Source: Megachile rotundata
Taxonomy: Eukaryota; Arthropoda; Insecta; Hymenoptera; Megachilidae
NCBI RefSeq assembly: GCF_050947335.1
Contig: NW_027473350.1
Location: 1,240,001-1,304,000 of the forward strand
Length of the DNA stretch: 64,000 nt
Direction: 5' to 3'
A program made the position numbers and the translations under genes. Below the pieces are notes generated by a model. It saw only the letters and a list, made by a program, of their open reading frames with translations. It had not been told where the DNA came from and did not search any database. This document shows positions 57,378 to 64,000 of this stretch, piece after piece; the first letter of the stretch is position 1; every line of letters begins with the position of its first letter.

Positions 57378-60300
57378 CAATCAGACAATCACAATCATAC
57401 CATCACCATCATACAATCACAATCATACAATCATAATCATACAATTACAATCACACAATCACAATCATACAATCACAATCATACAATCACAATCATACAA
57501 TCGCAATCATACAAGTACAATCTCCAAAATACAATATCCCAAATACAATCATACAATCAGAATCATACAATCACATTCATACAATCACAATCATACAATC
57601 ACAATCATACTATCATAATCATACAATCATAATCATACAATCACAATCATACAATCACAATCATACAATCACAGTCATACAATCACAATCTTACAATCAC
57701 AATCATACTATCACAATCACACAATCACAATCATACAATCGCAATCAAACAATTACAATCTCCCAAATACAATCATACAACCACAATCATACAATCACAA
57801 TCATACAATCACAATCATACAATCACAATCATACTATCACAATCATACAATCACAATCATACAATCACAATCATGCAATCACAATCATACAATCATAATC
57901 AGACAATGACAGTCATACAATCACAATCATACAATCACAATCATACAATCACAATCATACAATCACAATCATACAATCACAATCATAGAACCACAATCAG
58001 ACAATCACAATCATACAATCGCAATCATACAATCGCAATCATACAATCACAATCATACAATCACAATCATACAATCATAATCATACAATCGCAATCATAC
58101 AATCACAATCATACTATCACAATCATACAATCACAATCATACAATCACAATCATACAATCACAATCATACTATCACAATCATACAATCACAATCATACAA
58201 TCACAATCATACAATCACAATCATACAATCACAATCATACAATCACTATCATACAATCCCAATCATACAATTACAATCTCCCAAATACAATCATACAATC
58301 ACAATCAAACACTCACAATCATTGAATCACAATCATACAATCACAATCATACGATCACAATCATACAATTACTACTATACAATCACAATCATACAAAAAC
58401 AATCTTACAACCACAATCACACAATCACAATCATACAATCGCAATCATACAGTCACAATCATACAATCACAATCATACTATCACAATCATACAATCACAA
58501 TCATGCAATCACAATCATACAATCACAATCATACAATCACAATCATACAGTCACAATCATAAAATCACAATGAGACTATCACAATCATACCATCGCAATC
58601 ATACTATCACAATCATACAATCACAATCATACAATCACAATCATACAATCATAATCATACAATCACAATCATACAATCACAATCATACAACCACAATCAT
58701 ACAATCACAATCATACAATCATAATCATACAATCACAATCATACAATCACAATCATACAATCGCAATCATACAATTACAATCTCCCAAATACAATCATAC
58801 AATCACAATCATACAATTACAATCATACAATCACAATCATAGAATCACAATCATACAATCACAATCATACAATCACAATCATACAGTCACAATCATAAAA
58901 TCACAATGATACTATCACAATCATACCATCGCAATCATACAGTCAGAATCATACAATCACAATCAAACAATCCCAATCATACAATCACAATCATACAATC
59001 ACAATCATACAATCACAATCATACAATCACAATCATACAATCACTGTCATACAATCACAGTCATACAATCACAGTCATACAATCACAATCATGCAATCAC
59101 AATCATACTATCACAATCATACAATCACAATCATACAACCACAATCAGACAATCACAATCATACAATCACAATCATACAATCACAATCATACAATCACAG
59201 TCATACAATCACAGTCATACAATCACAGTCATACTATCACAATCATACAATCACAATCATACAATCACAATCATACAATCATAATCATACAATCACAATC
59301 ATACAATCGCAATCATACAATCACAATATTACAATCACAATCATAGAATCACAATCATACAATCACAATCATACTATCGCAATCATACAATCACAATCAT
59401 ACCATCACCATCATACAATCACAATCATACAATCATAATCATACAATTACAATCACACAATCACAATCATACAATCACAATTATACAATCACAATCATAC
59501 AATCGCAATCATACAATTACAATCTCCAAAATACAATATCCCAAATACAATCATACAATCAGAATCATACAATCACAACCATACAATCACAATCATACAA
59601 TCACAATCATACAATCACAATCGTACTATCGCAATCATACAATCACAATCATACCATCACCATCATACAATCACAATCATACAATCATAATCATACAATT
59701 ACAATCATACAATCACAATCGTACAATCACAATCATACAATCACAATCATACAATCACAATCATACAATCACAATCATACAATCGCAATCATACAATTAC
59801 AATCTCCAAAATACAATCTCCCAAATACAATCATACAATCAGAATCATACAATCACAATCATACAATCACAATCATACTATCACAATCATGCAATCATAA
59901 TCATACAATCACAGTCATACAATCACAATCGTACAATCACAGTCATACAATCACAATCTTACAATCACAATCGTACTATCACAATCACACAATCACAGTC
60001 ATACAACCACAATCATACAATCACAACCATACAATCACAATCATACAATCACAATCATACAATCACAATCATACAATCACAATCATGCCATCACTATCAT
60101 ACAATCATAATCATACAATGACAATCATACAATCACAATCATACAATCACAATCATACAATCACAATCATACGTTCACAATCAGACAATCACAATCATAC
60201 CATCACCATCATACAATCACAATCATACAATCATAATCATACAATTACAATCACACAATCACAATCATACAATCACAATCATACAATCACAATCATACAA

Positions 60301-60500
60301 TCACAATCATACAATCACAATCATACAATCACAATCATACAATCGCAATCATACAATTACAATCTCCAAAATACAATATCCCAAATACAATCATACAATC
60401 AGAATCATACAATCACAATCATACAATCACAATCATACTATCACAATCATACAATCATAATCATACAATCACAATCATACAATCACAATCATACAATCAC
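57378..60500. repeat. about 3.1-kb higher-order block, copy 4
   Basis: It matches copy 1 at an offset of 10878 bp (777 units), with markers at 57873, 58322 and 60085. A few units near 58110-58190 carry different variants (CATACTATC) without changing the length. Confidence 0.8.
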
Positions 60501-63500
60501 AGTCATACAATCACAATCTTACAATCACAATCATACTATCACAATCACACAATCACAATCATACAATCACAATCATACAATCAGAATCATACAATCACAA
60601 TCATACAATCGCAAGCATACAATCACAGTCATACAATCACCATCATGCAATCACAATCATACAATCGCAATCATACAATTACAATCTCCCAAATACAATC
60701 ATACAACCACAATCATACAATCACAATCATACAATCACAATCATACTATCACAATCATACAATGACAATCATGCAACCACAATCATACAATCATAATCAG
60801 ACAATGACAATCATACAATCACAATCATACAATCACAATCATACAATCACAATCATAGAACCACAATCAGACAATCACAATCATGCAATCAGAATCATAC
60901 AATCACAATCATACAATCACAATCATACAATCGCAATCATACAATTACAATCTCCCAAATACAATCATACAACCACAATCATACAATCACAATCATACAA
61001 TCACAATCATACTATCGCAATCATACAATCACAATCATACCATCACAATCATACAATTACAATCATACAATCACAATCATACAATCACAATCCTAAGATC
61101 ACAATCATACAATCACAATCACACAATCACAATCATACAATCACAATCATACAATCACAATCATACAATCACAATCATACAATCGCAAGCATACAATCAC
61201 AATCATACAATCACAATCATACAATCACAATCATACAATCACAATCATACAATCACAATCATACAATCACAATCATACTACCACAATCATACAATCGCAA
61301 GCATACAATCACAATCATACAATCACAATCATACCATCGCAATCATACAATTACAATCTCCCAAATACAATCATACAATCACAATCATACAATCACAATC
61401 ATACAATCACAATCATACAATCACAGTCATACAATCAAAATCATACAATCACAATCATACAATCAAAATCATACAATCACAATCATACAATCACAATCAT
61501 ACAATCACAATCATACTACCACAATCATACAATCGCAAGCATACAATCACAATCATACAATCACAATCATACCATCGCAATCATACAATTACAATCTCCC
61601 AAATACAATCATACAATCACAATCATACAATCACAATCATACAATCACAATCATACAATCGCAAGCATACAATCACAATCATACAATCACAATCATACAA
61701 TCACAATCATACAATCGCAATCATACAATTACAATCTCCCAAATACAATCATACAACCACAATCATACAATCACAATCATACAATCACAATCATACTATC
61801 ATAATCATACAATCACAATCATGCAATCACAATCATACAATCATAATCAGACAATGACAATCATACAATCACAATCATACAATCACAATCATACAATCAC
61901 AGTCATACAATCACAATCTTACAATCACAATCATACTATCACAATCACACAATCACAATTATACAATCGCAATCAAACAATTACAATCTCCCAAATACAA
62001 TCATACAACCACAACCATACAATCACAATCATACAATCACAATCATACTATCACAATCATACAATCACAATCATGCAATCACAATCATACAATCATAATC
62101 AGACAATGACAATCATACAATCACAATCATACAATCACAATCATACAATCACAATCATACAATCACAATCATAGAACCACAATCAGACAATCACAATCAT
62201 ACAATCGCAATCATACAATCGCAATCATACAATCACAATCATACAATCATAATCATACAACTACAATCACACAATCACAATCATACAATCACAATCATAC
62301 AATCACAATCATACAATCACAATCATACAATCACAATCATACAATCGCAATCATACAATTACAATCTCCAAATTACAATATCCCAAATACAATCATACAA
62401 TCAGAATCATACAATCACAATCATACAATCACAATCATACAATCACAATCATACAATCACAATCATACTATCACAATTATACAATCATAATCATACAATC
62501 ACAATCATACAATCACAATCTTACAATCACAATCATACTACCACAATCACACAATCACAATCATACAATCACAATCATACAATCAGAATCATACAATCAC
62601 AATCATACAATCGCAAGCATACAATCACAATCATACAATCACAATCATACAATCACAATCATACAATCGCAATCATACAATTACAATCTCCCAAATACAA
62701 TCATATAACCACAATCATACAATCACAATCATACTATCACAATCATACAATCACAATCATGCAATCACAATCATACAATCATAATCAGACAATGACAATC
62801 ATACAATCACAATCATAGAACCACAATCAGACAATCACAATCATACAATCACAATCATACAATCACAATCATACAATCACAGTCATACAATCACAGTCAT
62901 ACAATCACTATCATACTATCACAATCATACAATCACAATCATACAATCGCAATCATACAATCGCAATCACACAATCACAATCATACAATCACAATCATAC
63001 AATCGCAAGAATACAATCACAATCATACAATCACCATCATACAATCACAATCATACAATCGCAATCATACAATTACAATCTCCCAAATACAATCATACAA
63101 CCACAATCATACAATCACAATCATTCAATCACAATCATACTATCACAATCATACAATCACAATCATGCAATCACAATCATACAATCATAATCACACAGTG
63201 ACAATCATACAATCACAATCATACAATCACAATCATACAATCACAATCATAGAACCACAATCAGACAATCACAATCATACAATCACAATCATACAATCAC
63301 AATCATACCATCACAATCATACAATCACAATCATACAATCGCAAGCATACAATCACAATCATACAATCACAATCATACAATCACAATCATACAATCGCAA
63401 TCATACAATTACAATCTCCCAAATACAATCATACAACCACAATCATACAATCACAATCATACAATCACAATCATACTATCACAATCATACAATCACAATC

Positions 63501-64000
63501 ATGCAATCACAATCATACAATCATAATCAGACAATGACAATCATACAATCACAATCATACAATCACAATCATACAATCACAATCATAGAACCACAATCAG
63601 ACAATCACAATCATACAATCGCAATCATACAATCGCAATCATACAATCACAATCATACAATCACAATCATACAATCACAATCATACAATCACAATCATAC
63701 AATCACAATCATACAATCACAATCATACAATCACAATCATACAATCACAATCATACAATCACAATCATGCAATCACAATCATACAATCATAATCATACAA
63801 TGACAATCTTACAATCACAATCATACAATCACAATCATACAATCACAATCATACATTCACAATCAGACAATCACAATCATACCATCACCATCATACAATC
63901 ACAATCATACAATCATAATCATACAATCACAATCATACAATCACAGTCATACAATCACAATCTTACAATCACAATCATACTATCACAATCACACAATCAC

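Larger units (their letters stand above)
39953..64000. repeat. 14-bp satellite array, right arm
   Basis: This is the same ACAATCACAATCAT satellite as on the left, about 1718 units, and it reaches the window end. Distances between recurrent variants at 41479, 41941, 43033, 45805, 46155, 46995, 48213, 49207, 52315, 54205, 57873, 60085 and 63165 are all exact multiples of 14. No phase break was found in this arm. It shares variant blocks with the left arm, for example the CTTCCAGTCAC variant (12231 and 42108) and the CACACAGTGAC variant (1072 and 41511). No gene is seen. Confidence 0.98.

Overview
The window is eukaryotic repeat DNA, almost certainly from an arthropod and probably an insect. That assignment is an inference from the retrotransposon type and from the CpG-rich element lying in AT-rich DNA; no host gene is present to confirm it. 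Three regions are seen: a satellite array (1-29047), one complete LTR retrotransposon (29048-39952, minus strand), and the same satellite continuing (39953-64000).

The satellite has a 14-bp unit, ACAATCACAATCAT, which is two ACAATC hexamers plus AT. At every marker I checked, its phase is kept through both arms. The only exceptions found are three 12-bp units (5112, 9254, 23910). The array has been reworked by block duplications whose offsets are whole numbers of units. These include a near-identical 5684-bp (406-unit) tandem pair at 9857-21224 and a family of about 3.1-kb blocks at 46.5-60.5 kb. Removing the retrotransposon plus one ATAC target copy restores the 14-bp phase exactly. The long plus-strand open frames in the array are a property of the repeat: all three frames read the same 14-residue peptide. 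They are not annotated as genes.

The retrotransposon is a 10905-bp Ty3/gypsy-type element. Its two 1924-bp LTRs look identical by eye. It has an ATAC target duplication, a primer binding site matching the 3' end of tRNA-Lys(CUU), and a G-rich polypurine tract. It carries intact gag (SAP-like motif, Gag domain, zinc knuckles) and intact pol (protease, RT, RNase H, integrase with GPY/F module). Pol is joined to Gag by a textbook -1 frameshift signal: GGGAAAC, a 7-nt spacer and an 8-bp stem. Element order, read from right to left, is 5' LTR, PBS, leader, gag, pol, ORF3, PPT, 3' LTR.

The most unusual feature is ORF3 (31557-32447), which occupies the place where env lies in errantiviruses. It is not an envelope. 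It encodes a second zinc-knuckle protein with the same cysteine spacing as Gag and a row of TQT/VQT motifs resembling dynein light chain (LC8) sites. A good 3' splice site lies just after the pol stop, and the ORF3 frame is open across it, so expression from a spliced RNA is plausible. U5 also holds a stretch matching the 5' part of tRNA-Lys, suggesting extended contact with the primer tRNA.
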